A stretch of DNA of 64,000 bases from Janthinobacterium lividum (lineage in GTDB: Bacteria; Pseudomonadota; Gammaproteobacteria; Burkholderiales; Burkholderiaceae_D). Under the pieces are notes generated by a model that saw only the letters and a list, made by a program, of their open reading frames with translations, had not been told where the DNA came from and searched no databases. The translations under genes were made by a program, and so were the position numbers. The stretch spans positions 1,922,001 to 1,986,000 of the forward strand of contig NZ_CP139976.1 in NCBI RefSeq assembly GCF_034424625.1, in the 5' to 3' direction. Shown here one piece after another: positions 8,343-20,483 of the stretch (position 1 is its first letter; every line of letters begins with the position of its first letter).

Positions 8343-9623
8343 TTATTTGGACAATTGATATGGCACTTCGATCACGGCGCATACGCCGGACGGTTGATTA
8401 GGCGTAATGGTCAGGCTGCCCTGGTCGCCATGCAGCAGCTTCAGGCGCTCACGGATGGTGGGCAAACCGAGTCCCGTGCCATCGCTGGGTACCACGCCAA
8501 AGCCGAGGCCGTCATCGGTCACCGTGACGCGCAGCTTGCTGTGCGCCACTTCTGCCACGATGCGCAGGGTGCCGCCTTCCGGTTTGACTTCCAGTCCGTG
8601 TTTGATGGCATTCTCTACCATCGATTGCAGCATCATGGGCGGGAAGGCGGCGCTGCGCAGGCCGTCTGGAATCTGGAAATCGACGGTCAGGCGTTCTTCC
8701 ATGCGCATTTTCAGCAGGTTCAAGTACGCTTGCACCATATCCGCTTCGCGGCCCAGGTTGGTAATCAGGGCGTTGTCGCGCATTTGCGGCAGCACGGCGC
8801 GCAGATACTGGATCAGGCTGCGCTGCATCTTGGCCGCGCGCGGCGGATCGACCTGGATCAGGTGTTCGACGGAGGCCAGTGTGTTGAACAGGAAGTGCGG
8901 CTCGACTTGCGCCTGCATCATCTGCATCTTCGCCTCGCTGAGCTGGCGCTGCATGGATTCGCGCTCGGCGGCCTCGTTTGCCGTGACAGTTTCCGCTTCC
9001 GCACGTTTCTTGCCGCCAACCAGGGCTTTCATGGCAAACAGGGCCAATACCAGCAAGGACACAAAGCTCTTGAACCAGGTCGATGCCTGCTGGTGATAGC
9101 GCGACACTTTTTGTTCTGCCGCATCATCGACCGCTTCTTCAATAGCATTCGACAGCTCTTCGCCGATTTGCGGCGGCAATTCAATATGGACTTCTTCGCC
9201 CGAGGCATTCGTCGTTACTGGATAGCTGGGTTTGGCAGGGGCCGCCGGTGGTTCAGGCGGTTCGGGCGGCACGGCACCGGCTTGTGCGTCTGCCTCGGCC
9301 GCATCGGCTGGATCGGCCGAGCTGCTACGGCGGTTCTTGCTGTTGCGGGGATTGAAGTGAATGCCCGTATCGTCGATCAGGATATTGGTTTCACCCGAGC
9401 CCTTGCTGCTGCGTTTATGCGACTTGATGACCACTTCCTCGTCCGGGCTGGACGAGAACAGCTCATCTTGCAAAATGGAGCCGGCGATCAGTGCCAGTGC
9501 AGCGAACAGGAAGAATTTCCACCAGGACAGTTGGGTAACCCAGGTCGTCGTCGCGTCGAATGCCCGTTGCAACCAAGCGAGGATGGTTTTCAACAATTGG
9601 GGCAGGCTGGAAATCGGAAGCAT
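8343..9623 (-). CDS. LytS/YehU-type sensor histidine kinase with a large periplasmic insert
   Basis: A 426-residue kinase. Membrane segments lie at about 35-51 and 186-201. Between them sits a predicted periplasmic stretch of about 130 residues containing a proline-rich run (PPEPPEPPAAPAKP). The catalytic part has the His_kinase motif QVEPHFLFNTLASVEHLI with His243, and an ATPase domain (MVENAIKHGLE; VTDDGLGFG). LytS-type kinases usually have many membrane segments; this two-segment layout is the simpler type seen in proteobacteria. It is transcribed with its LytTR regulator and starts just before the rRNA promoter region, facing away from it. Confidence 0.9.
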   Translation of the reverse strand: MLPISSLPQLLKTILAWLQRAFDATTTWVTQLSWWKFFLFAALALIAGSILQDELFSSSPDEEVVIKSHKRSSKGSGETNILIDDTGIHFNPRNSKNRRSSSADPADAAEADAQAGAVPPEPPEPPAAPAKPSYPVTTNASGEEVHIELPPQIGEELSNAIEEAVDDAAEQKVSRYHQQASTWFKSFVSLLVLALFAMKALVGGKKRAEAETVTANEAAERESMQRQLSEAKMQMMQAQVEPHFLFNTLASVEHLIQVDPPRAAKMQRSLIQYLRAVLPQMRDNALITNLGREADMVQAYLNLLKMRMEERLTVDFQIPDGLRSAAFPPMMLQSMVENAIKHGLEVKPEGGTLRIVAEVAHSKLRVTVTDDGLGFGVVPSDGTGLGLPTIRERLKLLHGDQGSLTITPNQPSGVCAVIEVPYQLSK

Positions 9624-9816
9624 GAGGGCACTTTCAAGTACAAGAGTTAATCGACGCAGCGGGCAAGTTTAACCCCTTGTTGAGTAGCGTCAGAGTCTGA
9701 TGTTGCCACTGTGCCTAAAGACCACGAACTACGCCAGCCGATTGCGACAGGCTGCACAAAAAGGCGCTTGAAGTGAAGACTATGCTTGCTGGGCGGTGAG
9801 GGTGGAAAAATAGCGC

Positions 9817-9845
9817 TTGCGGGGCGTGCGGGGCAAGGCTATAAT
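9817..9845 (+). promoter_or_regulatory. rRNA promoter P1
   Basis: TTGCGG (9817-9822) and a perfect TATAAT (9840-9845) are 17 bases apart, followed by the GC-rich discriminator TCGCCCCC, the form expected for stringent control of rRNA genes. Confidence 0.75.
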
Positions 9846-9903
9846 TCGCCCCCTCGCTGAACGACGCATGCAAATGCAGCGTAAAGTGAGAAAAAAGAAG
9901 GAG

Positions 9904-9932
9904 TTGACGGACGTAGCGAAATGCTTCATACT
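9904..9932 (+). promoter_or_regulatory. rRNA promoter P2
   Basis: TTGACG (9904-9909) and CATACT (9927-9932) are 17 bases apart, with an A-rich stretch just upstream (9890-9900) resembling an UP element. With P1 it makes a tandem pair about 90 bases apart. Confidence 0.7.
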
Positions 9933-9996
9933 CTTCCTTCTTCGCGGCTGACAAACACAACGCTTTGTCGATAGCGCGAAAGCAGTAACCGAATGC

Positions 9997-10010
9997 AGTT
10001 CTTTAACAAT
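9997..10010 (+). promoter_or_regulatory. boxA antitermination site in the rRNA leader
   Basis: AGTTCTTTAACAAT matches the rRNA boxA form (CTCTTTAACA) and recurs before 23S at 12147. It recruits NusB/NusE antitermination factors. Confidence 0.75.
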
Positions 10011-10017
10011 TAACAGT

Positions 10018-10039
10018 CGATAAGTGTGGGCATTTGATG
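10018..10039 (+). other. Left arm of the 16S RNase III processing stem
   Basis: These 22 bases can pair with 11792-11813 beyond the 16S gene along their full length, counting two G-U pairs. Such a stem is the usual RNase III site that releases pre-16S rRNA. Confidence 0.8.
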
Positions 10040-10228
10040 TAAGTGCAGCAGTGATCTTCGGATCGCTGTAAAACTTAAAATATCAAATGTTCACAAGAAA
10101 TAATGAAATAGGATACTTCTTCGGAAGTAGCCTGTCAGTTTTTTGAGTGAGCAAATCTTTTGCAATGCAAAAGATTTGGATGGTAGTGATACTGTCCGAC
10201 CTGTCAGAAATGACATTAAACAGAGATT

Positions 10229-11762
<1,534 letters not shown>

Positions 11763-11791
11763 GAGTTTGCACGAATCAGTAATGATTCACG

Positions 11792-11813
11792 CATCAAATG
11801 TTCACACTTATCG
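11792..11813 (+). other. Right arm of the 16S RNase III processing stem
   Basis: Pairs with 10018-10039. Fourteen of its bases (11793-11806) are repeated exactly in the leader at 10082-10095, so the left arm has two possible partners. Confidence 0.8.
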
Positions 11814-11857
11814 GCTGTTAGTAAGAGAAGAAACAGTAGTCGTAGTAGTTCCGCGTT

Positions 11858-11934
11858 GGGGCTGTAGCTCAGCTGGTTAGAGCACCGTGTTGATAACGCG
11901 GGGGTCGTTGGTTCGAGTCCAACCAGCCCTACCA
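11858..11934 (+). tRNA. ileT: tRNA-Ile (anticodon GAT)
   Basis: A 77-base cloverleaf with encoded CCA. The acceptor stem GGGGCTG pairs with CAGCCCT (first pair G-U), the anticodon loop TTGATAA holds GAT at 11892-11894, and the T-loop is GTTCGAGTC. Position between 16S and 23S is standard. Confidence 0.97.
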
Positions 11935-11966
11935 GTAAAAACAGACCCGGGGGTAAGGTGGACACT

Positions 11967-11988
11967 AGTCCAGCCAGACCTACCAGTA
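11967..11988 (+). repeat. Degenerate copy of the tRNA-Ile 3' end in the spacer
   Basis: Twenty of 22 bases match the tRNA-Ile tail at 11916-11937, including the CCTACCAGTA end. No D-arm or anticodon arm precedes it, so it is not a tRNA gene. Confidence 0.75.
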
Positions 11989-12000
11989 TGTAATACCCCA

Positions 12001-12076
12001 GGGGGATTAGCTCAGCTGGGAGAGCACCTGCTTTGCAAGCAGGGGGTCGTCGGTTCGATCCCGTCATCCTCCACCA
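12001..12076 (+). tRNA. alaT: tRNA-Ala (anticodon TGC)
   Basis: A 76-base cloverleaf with encoded CCA. Acceptor GGGGGAT pairs with ATCCTCC (one G-U), the anticodon loop TTTGCAA holds TGC at 12034-12036, and the T-loop is GTTCGATCC. Confidence 0.97.
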
Positions 12077-12146
12077 CGTTTTACTCGAAAGTGCAAACGT
12101 AAGCCGGTTAGGTTTAGGTTTGATCTTTTAGCGATCAAAGCTGTTT

Positions 12147-12160
12147 CGTTCTTTAACAAT
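12147..12160 (+). promoter_or_regulatory. boxA in the 16S-23S spacer
   Basis: CGTTCTTTAACAAT repeats the leader boxA core; a second boxA before 23S is usual. The rest of the spacer from 12077 to 12315 holds no further gene. Confidence 0.7.
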
Positions 12161-12315
12161 CTGGAAGAAGTAAAGATTATTTATTGATCGGTTTGCCGTA
12201 AAAGGTAAATCGATGGGTAATGATTGTATGTATCAACAAACAAGCAACAACGTTGTACTTTCTTATCCCTGTAGCGCTCTTTGATGACTTCGGTAATCAG
12301 AGGCTAACGTTATAG

Positions 12316-15205
<2,890 letters not shown>

Positions 15206-15341
15206 ATAACCTTAGCAGGTACAGAGGATAAGACGGTACAACGTTGCGTGTGTGTTGATACAACTATTCATTACCCTAATCTTTGCTTCTTCCAGATTCA
15301 GGCTTTGTCGTCCCACAGGAGACAAACGCCAGTACAAGTTA

Positions 15342-15457
15342 TGCCTGATGACCATAGCAAGTTGGTCCCACCCCTTCCCATCCCGAACAGGACCGTGAAA
15401 CAACTTTGCGCCGATGATAGTGCTGCAACCAGTGTGAAAGTAGGTTATCGTCAGGCT
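15342..15457 (+). rRNA. rrf: 5S ribosomal RNA
   Basis: About 116 bases, from TGCCTGATGACC to ATCGTCAGGCT; the ends pair. Conserved internal parts CCCATCCCGAACAGG and GCGCCGATGATAGT are present. Confidence 0.95.
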
Positions 15458-15466
15458 TGTTATTCG

Positions 15467-15503
15467 AAAAAACCCCTTCCGGTGATCCGGTTGGGGTTTT
15501 TTT
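15467..15503 (+). terminator. rRNA operon terminator
   Basis: AAAAAACCCC (15467-15476) pairs with GGGGTTTTTT (15493-15502). An inner CCGG-TGAT-CCGG stem-loop and a T run complete a strong rho-independent terminator nine bases after 5S. Confidence 0.9.
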
Positions 15504-15557
15504 ACGTCCGCTGGTTTTAACTGCACCAGCGATTGCCGGGTTTTTGAAAGGGATGTC

Positions 15558-16865
15558 TTGTCTGCTGTGCATACACTGGAGCAATTACGGGCTGGCCAAC
15601 TGGCCGGTCTGCGCCGCCTGAAGCTATCCTGCGGCTTGACGGACTTCCCCCGCGAAATCTTCGACCTGGCCGACAGCCTGGAAATCCTCGACCTCTCGGG
15701 CAACGCGCTGTCCACTTTACCCGACGATCTGCCGCGCTTGCACAAGCTGCGCATCATTTTTTGCTCGGACAACCTGTTCACCACCTTGCCTGTCGTGCTG
15801 GGGAGCTGCGAAGAACTGAGCATGATCGGTTTCAAGGCGAACCGGATCCGCCACGTGCCTGCTGCCGCCTTGCCAGCCAGGCTGCGCTGGCTGACCCTGA
15901 CCGACAATGCCATCGAAGCCTTGCCGGACGAACTGGGCAAGTGCAGTGAGCTGCAGAAACTCATGTTGGCGGGAAATTGCCTGGACAGTTTGCCCGCTTC
16001 GTTGACGAACTGCTGCCGTCTGGAACTGGTACGTATCGCCGCCAACCGTTTTACGGCGCTGCCCGACTGCCTGCTGTCCCTGCCACGCCTGAGCTGGCTC
16101 GCGTATGCGGGCAATCCCTGCACGGAAGCGCGGGAACTGGCGGCCTTGGCCGGTACGGCTGCGGCAGGCGTGGCATGGCAGCGCCTGGCATTGGCGCAGC
16201 AGCTGGGCGAGGGCGCATCGGGGGTGATTTACCGTGCCTGTCTGGATGGCGCGGATGATGTCGCCGTCAAAGTGTTCAAGGGGGCGATGACCAGCGACGG
16301 CTTGCCGCGCAGTGAAATGGCCGCCTGCGTCGGCGCCGGTGCGCACCCGGGCCTGATTCCCATCCTCGGGACGCTCGATGCGCATCCGCAAGGGGCAATG
16401 GGACTCGTCATGCCGCTCATCGACGCGGCCTTTCGCAACCTGGCGGGACCGCCGAGCCTGGAATCGTGCACGCGCGACGTGTATGCCGATGACGCGCGCT
16501 TTACCCCTCCGCAAGCGCTGGCCATTGCCCATGGCATCGCTTCGGCCGTGTGCCAGCTGCACGCGCGCGGCATCGTGCATGGCGACTTGTATGCACACAA
16601 TATCCTGCATGCGGACGCTGGTACCTCCCTGCTGGGCGACTTTGGCGCGGCGTCCATGTTTGTGCCGGGCTCGCCGCGCGGGGACTTGCTGCAGGGCATA
16701 GAGGCGCGTGCCTTTGGCGTGCTGCTGGGCGAACTGATCGCGCATTGTGCGACGCCTTTGCCGGCCCTGCAAGTCATGATGGACGCTTGCCTGCAGGAAG
16801 AAGCATTGCAGCGGCCCAGCTTTAATGTGATCGAACGGGCCTTGCGGGACATGCTCCCCGCATAA
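15558..16865 (+). CDS. Leucine-rich-repeat protein fused to a protein kinase-like domain
   Basis: A 435-residue protein. Residues 18-185 hold about seven leucine-rich repeats of the short bacterial form (LEILDLSGNALSTLPDDLPR and similar). Residues 210-433 are a protein-kinase fold: glycine loop LGEGASGVIY (216-225), VAVK lysine K238, a possible helix-C glutamate E253, and DFG 361-363. The catalytic loop reads HGDLYAHN (341-348): the Asp and Asn remain, but Arg of HRD is Gly and the usual Lys is missing. The start is a TTG at 15558 with AAAGGGA five bases before it; the nearby ATG at 15553 is out of frame. It stands alone between the rRNA terminator and its own terminator. Substrate unknown; family known as LRR-containing protein kinase. 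Confidence 0.85.
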   Translation: MSAVHTLEQLRAGQLAGLRRLKLSCGLTDFPREIFDLADSLEILDLSGNALSTLPDDLPRLHKLRIIFCSDNLFTTLPVVLGSCEELSMIGFKANRIRHVPAAALPARLRWLTLTDNAIEALPDELGKCSELQKLMLAGNCLDSLPASLTNCCRLELVRIAANRFTALPDCLLSLPRLSWLAYAGNPCTEARELAALAGTAAAGVAWQRLALAQQLGEGASGVIYRACLDGADDVAVKVFKGAMTSDGLPRSEMAACVGAGAHPGLIPILGTLDAHPQGAMGLVMPLIDAAFRNLAGPPSLESCTRDVYADDARFTPPQALAIAHGIASAVCQLHARGIVHGDLYAHNILHADAGTSLLGDFGAASMFVPGSPRGDLLQGIEARAFGVLLGELIAHCATPLPALQVMMDACLQEEALQRPSFNVIERALRDMLPA

Positions 16866-16866
16866 A

Positions 16867-16900
16867 AAAATGGCGCAGCCTTCGCAGGCTGCGCCATTTT
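16867..16900. terminator. Bidirectional terminator between the LRR kinase and nitronate monooxygenase genes
   Basis: A perfect 14-base stem (16867-16880 with 16887-16900) around TTCGCA. Terminal A and T runs let it work in both directions for two convergent genes. Confidence 0.88.
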
Positions 16901-16919
16901 CATTTCAGGCTGGCAAGAT

Positions 16920-18185
16920 TCAGCTTGCCACCAGGATTTCTTTTTCCGGCAGGGCGATCTGGTTGTCGACGCTGAACTGGTAATCCTTGAAGACGTGTTC
17001 GGCCGTCAGGATCTGGTATTCGCCATTCTCCAGCTTATGCGTGGTGTCCTTCAGGCGATACGTGTAATGGCCGCAGGTCCAGCAGTTGAAGTTGCGCATG
17101 TGGGTGCACAGGCACGTCTTGTCCATCACGACGACGGTTTTTTGTTCCGGATGGGCCGCCACTTCGCGGTTGTACGAGTTGATGTACGCGCAGTTGCCCG
17201 TCGCGTCGAGCAGGTAGCCATACGATTCGCAGCCTGGGCGGATGCCGGCGCCGATGGCGGGCGTGTTCTTCAGCATGCGCATCGGGTAGCCCGTCGGCGA
17301 GACGCCATTGACGATGATGTCTTCTTCCGAGGCCTTGTAATACTCCTGCTTGACCTTGTTTGGCAAGCCGCATTCCTTGGTGACGGTAAAGCGCGTCGCC
17401 ACTTGCACGCCAGCCGCGCCCGCTTCCAGGAAGGAGACGGCGTCGCTGCCCGTGAAGATGCCGCCAGCGGCGATCAGTGGGATATCCAGCTGTTCTGCCT
17501 TCAGGTAGGCCAGCAGTTCCGCCGTGATCGTGTGCAGGTCGTAATTGGCCCAGTCCATGCCGAAACCAAGGTGGCCGCCGGCCAATGGCCCCTCGACGAT
17601 GATAAAGTCGGGCAAACGGTCGAGCTTGGCGTTCTTGCGCAGGAAAATCTGCAGGGCGCGTACGGACGAGACGATGATGCCCAGTTTGGCATCACGGAAA
17701 CGCGGATGGTCGGCCATCAGGGCGAACGAGCCGAAGTGCAAACCGGCGGACAGGGTGATGCCGTCGATGCCTGCGTCCAGCGCCGCATTCAGACGCACGC
17801 GCAAGGTTTCACGCGGGCCATTCATGGTCAGCTTTTCCATGCAATTGACGAAGATCAAACCATCGCCTTTTTTTGCTTCCATGGTGCGGCCAATATGCAA
17901 CCGCTGCGCTTCCGCCAGACGGCCCAGGTCGAATTGCACCACGGCCTTGTCGCTGTTATTGATGTTGAACTTGTACAGTTTCGTCTTGTCTTTGACGAAG
18001 GTGGTGTCGAAACGGCGATCCGACACGTCTTCCACCATGGCATCGGAGATATGCCCGATACCGTTCAGCCGGGCCGCTTCCAGGGCCAGCTCCGACGTGG
18101 AAATATCCACACCCATTCCGCCTATCATGATGGGCACATATTCTTTTTTGCCAAATCGCAGGCGGAAATCATCAACACGTTTCAT
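16920..18185 (-). CDS. Nitronate monooxygenase family flavoprotein with a C-terminal cysteine cluster
   Basis: A 421-residue FMN-dependent TIM-barrel protein of the nitronate monooxygenase/2-nitropropane dioxygenase family. FMN-binding features are visible: IMIGGMGVDIS near the start, VEGPLAGGHLGFG in the middle and the phosphate loop IAAGGIFTGSDAVSFLEAGA with GVQVATRF. The family oxidises nitronates or related compounds. An unusual addition is the C-terminal segment with four cysteines in the pattern C-x-C-x7-C-x2-C (C358, C360, C368, C371), which could bind iron-sulfur or zinc; this is inference. It is convergent with the LRR kinase gene and monocistronic as far as seen. Confidence 0.82.
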   Translation of the reverse strand: MKRVDDFRLRFGKKEYVPIMIGGMGVDISTSELALEAARLNGIGHISDAMVEDVSDRRFDTTFVKDKTKLYKFNINNSDKAVVQFDLGRLAEAQRLHIGRTMEAKKGDGLIFVNCMEKLTMNGPRETLRVRLNAALDAGIDGITLSAGLHFGSFALMADHPRFRDAKLGIIVSSVRALQIFLRKNAKLDRLPDFIIVEGPLAGGHLGFGMDWANYDLHTITAELLAYLKAEQLDIPLIAAGGIFTGSDAVSFLEAGAAGVQVATRFTVTKECGLPNKVKQEYYKASEEDIIVNGVSPTGYPMRMLKNTPAIGAGIRPGCESYGYLLDATGNCAYINSYNREVAAHPEQKTVVVMDKTCLCTHMRNFNCWTCGHYTYRLKDTTHKLENGEYQILTAEHVFKDYQFSVDNQIALPEKEILVAS

Positions 18186-18368
18186 TGCTATCCTTAGACT
18201 ACCGTGGTTATCACTGAGCCAGATGTACGGTCAAGCCCGCCGCCGGTCAGGCGCGCGGGCGCATGTAGCTGCGCGCAGCTTCAATTCTACCCCAAGCGGG
18301 CAGGCGCTCCGAGGCAGCTTGCCGCCATGCCGGTGCAAGCGCAGGCCGGAGCGTGCGCATCATCGAAA

Positions 18369-18854
18369 TTAATCGCGGAAATTGTTAAATTCCAGCGGCA
18401 TGTCGGGCACGTCCTTGCGCAGCATGGCCATGGCCGCCTGCAGGTCGTCGCGCTTGGCGCCCGTGACGCGCACGGCTTCGCCCTGGATGCTCGCTTGCAC
18501 CTTCATCTTGCTGTCCTTGATGACACGCACGATTTTCTTCGCATCATCCGATTCGATGCCATTCTTGATCTTGATGATCTGCTTGACCTTGTCGCCGCCG
18601 ATCTTCTTGATGTCACCTTCGTCGAGGAAGCGCACATCGACCTTGCGTTTGGTCAATTTGTTGGTCAGCACGTCGCGCACCTGGCTGAGCTGGAATTCCG
18701 AGTCCGCAAACGCGGTCAATTCGTTTTCCTTGTGCTCGACGCGGGCGTCGCTGCCCTTGAAGTCGAAGCGGGTCGTGATTTCCTTGTTGGATTGCTCGAC
18801 TGCATTCTTGACTTCGATCATATCGGCTTCGGAGACTACATCAAATGACGGCAT
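18369..18854 (-). CDS. yajQ: YajQ family cyclic di-GMP-binding protein
   Basis: A 161-residue protein matching the whole length of the YajQ family ([49 protein letters not shown]). Members bind nucleotides; in Xanthomonas and Pseudomonas homologues bind cyclic di-GMP and affect transcription. That is of interest because a wsp cyclic di-GMP operon lies 2 kb away, though no operon link exists. It is cytosolic, with no membrane segment. The start is divergent from murB. Confidence 0.92.
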   Translation of the reverse strand: MPSFDVVSEADMIEVKNAVEQSNKEITTRFDFKGSDARVEHKENELTAFADSEFQLSQVRDVLTNKLTKRKVDVRFLDEGDIKKIGGDKVKQIIKIKNGIESDDAKKIVRVIKDSKMKVQASIQGEAVRVTGAKRDDLQAAMAMLRKDVPDMPLEFNNFRD

Positions 18855-19039
18855 GGTCTGTTCCTTTTCTTGTTAAAGCGAGCGCACGCTCGGCGCGCTG
18901 GGCCTTGGCGGCTGATTCTGCGCCATGGGACGGCCCTGTTAAAGATGCGACATTTTAACGGACAACGGGCAAGTCGCCCTTGTCCTGAGGTGGTTTTTTG
19001 TCGCTTTCGCTCTATAATCGAGCAAAATTTCCCTATCCC

Positions 19040-20068
19040 ATGTCTGCAGAGCTCACCATCGAACACAATTACTCCCTCCAGCGCCTGAATACCTTCGGCA
19101 TCACGGCCAACGCGGCCGCCTACGTACGCATCACCTCGCAGGCCGAATTGCACGCCGCGCTGCAAGATCCCGCCCTGTCCGCCATGCCGCGCCTGATACT
19201 GGGCGGCGGCAGCAACATCGTGCTGACGGGCGACTTTCCCGGCGCCGTGTTGCACATGGCTACGCGCGGCATGCGCCTGGCGCAGGCGGATTTCGAGACG
19301 GTACTCGTCACGGCCGCGGCCGGCGAAAACTGGCACGATTTCGTGCAATGGACCCTGGCGCAAGGCGTGGGCGGGCTGGAAAACCTGTCCCTGATTCCCG
19401 GCACGGTAGGCGCGGCGCCTATCCAGAATATTGGCGCGTATGGCGTTGAAATCAAGGATTATCTGCATAGCGTGAGCGTCATGCACAGCGCCAGCGGCAT
19501 CGTCTTCGACATGGACCGCGATGCTTGCCGCTTCGCTTACCGCGACAGCATCTTCAAGCAGGCGGACGGGCGCGAGCTGATCGTGCTGGAAGTCACGTTT
19601 GCCTTGCCGGCCGAGTGGCAGCCGAACTTGCGCTATGCGGAACTGGCGCAGGCCGTGGCCGAGCGCAATCTTGCCGAGCCGACAGCACAACAGGTAGCCG
19701 AGACGGTGATGGCGATCCGCCGGAGAAAATTGCCCGATCCGGCCGTGATCGGCAATGCGGGTAGCTTCTTCAAGAATCCGGTGGTGTCGCGCGAGCAATG
19801 TCTTGCTTTGCTGGAACGTTTCCCGACCCTCGTGCACCATGCGCAGCCCGATGGCACGGAAAAGCTGGCGGCCGGCTGGCTGATCGATCAGTGCGGCTGG
19901 AAGGGGAAAAACCTGGGGCCCGCGGGAGTGTATCCCAAGCAGGCTCTGGTTCTGGTGAATAATGGCGGCGCTCGTGGCGCGGACATTACCCGGCTGGCGG
20001 CAGCGATACAGGATGATGTAGAGGCGAAATATGGCGTGCGCCTGTCGCCCGAGCCTGTGTTTATCTAA
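19040..20068 (+). CDS. murB: UDP-N-acetylenolpyruvoylglucosamine reductase
   Basis: A 342-residue enzyme that reduces UDP-N-acetylglucosamine enolpyruvate to UDP-N-acetylmuramate in peptidoglycan synthesis. FAD-binding features (LNTFGI; LILGGGSNIVL; IPGTVGAAPIQNIGAYG) and the proton donor Ser in GNAGSFFKNP are present; the C-terminal SPEPVFI carries the conserved Glu. The length suits the type I (E. coli-like) form. The start is the ATG at 19040; a TATAAT at 19013-19018 upstream suggests a promoter with a very short leader. An upstream TTG at 18998 would extend the frame but crosses that promoter. Confidence 0.95.
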   Translation: MSAELTIEHNYSLQRLNTFGITANAAAYVRITSQAELHAALQDPALSAMPRLILGGGSNIVLTGDFPGAVLHMATRGMRLAQADFETVLVTAAAGENWHDFVQWTLAQGVGGLENLSLIPGTVGAAPIQNIGAYGVEIKDYLHSVSVMHSASGIVFDMDRDACRFAYRDSIFKQADGRELIVLEVTFALPAEWQPNLRYAELAQAVAERNLAEPTAQQVAETVMAIRRRKLPDPAVIGNAGSFFKNPVVSREQCLALLERFPTLVHHAQPDGTEKLAAGWLIDQCGWKGKNLGPAGVYPKQALVLVNNGGARGADITRLAAAIQDDVEAKYGVRLSPEPVFI

Positions 20069-20087
20069 ATAGTCAATCCGCGCTTGG

Positions 20088-20134
20088 AAAAATGCTCAGG
20101 GCAAGGCAGTGCAACGCAGCCATGGACGTTTTTT
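20088..20134. repeat. Short copy of a dispersed stem-loop repeat
   Basis: This stretch matches the ends of an 88-base element at 57121-57208 (AATG(C/T)TCAGGGCAAGGC ... TGCAACGC(A/C)GCCATGGAC followed by a T run) but lacks its roughly 40-base centre. It lies between the convergent ends of murB and ppnP, where it may also act as a terminator. Confidence 0.65.
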
Positions 20135-20143
20135 CTGCGTGGA

Positions 20144-20458
20144 TTAGCCGAAGTGGCAGACGTAGTCGACGGTTTCGACCGTTTCAATATCAAAATAGCT
20201 ATTGCCCGGCACCTTGAATTGCGTGCCCGCGGCATAGCTGTTCCATTCTGTCGCGTCGGCCAGGCGCACCTTGCACAGGCCGCTGACGATTTCCATGATT
20301 TCCGGCGCGCCCGTATTGAAGCGCAACGATGACGCGAAAATCACGCCCACGCTTTTCTTCGTGCCATCGGCCAGGATGACGTTATGCGAGATGCATTTGC
20401 CGTCAAAGTAAATATTCGACTTCTTGACGACGCTGACATTGTCCAGTTGTGTGCTCAT
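20144..20458 (-). CDS. ppnP: Pyrimidine/purine nucleoside phosphorylase
   Basis: A 104-residue cupin-fold protein of the PpnP (YaiE, DUF1255) family, which splits nucleosides with phosphate into base and ribose-1-phosphate. Family features are NVSVVKKSNIYFDGKCISH, KKSVGVIFA and YFDIETVETVDYVCHFG at the end. Full length for the family. It follows wspR on the same strand by 25 bases, so it could be read through from the wsp operon, though no functional link is known. Confidence 0.92.
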   Translation of the reverse strand: MSTQLDNVSVVKKSNIYFDGKCISHNVILADGTKKSVGVIFASSLRFNTGAPEIMEIVSGLCKVRLADATEWNSYAAGTQFKVPGNSYFDIETVETVDYVCHFG

Positions 20459-20483
20459 GCTTCACTTTCCTTGCTGTTAAAAA

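Larger units (their letters stand above)
9933..10228 (+). other. rRNA operon leader
   Basis: This non-coding leader carries boxA, the left arm of the 16S processing stem and two UUCG-capped hairpins (10049-10068 and 10113-10128). No protein-coding gene is supported in the roughly 600 bases between the kinase start at 9623 and the 16S gene. Confidence 0.7.

Noticed and set aside
9715-9960. 81-codon minus-strand frame in the rRNA promoter region
   Set aside because: It covers both rRNA promoters and has no ribosome site or recognisable product.
11967-11988. Second tRNA gene in the spacer
   Set aside because: Only the 3' tail is present; no D-arm or anticodon arm precedes it.
15212-16123. 303-residue minus-strand frame over 5S and the LRR gene
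   Set aside because: Crosses 5S, the rRNA terminator and an LRR region whose plus-strand frame is convincing.
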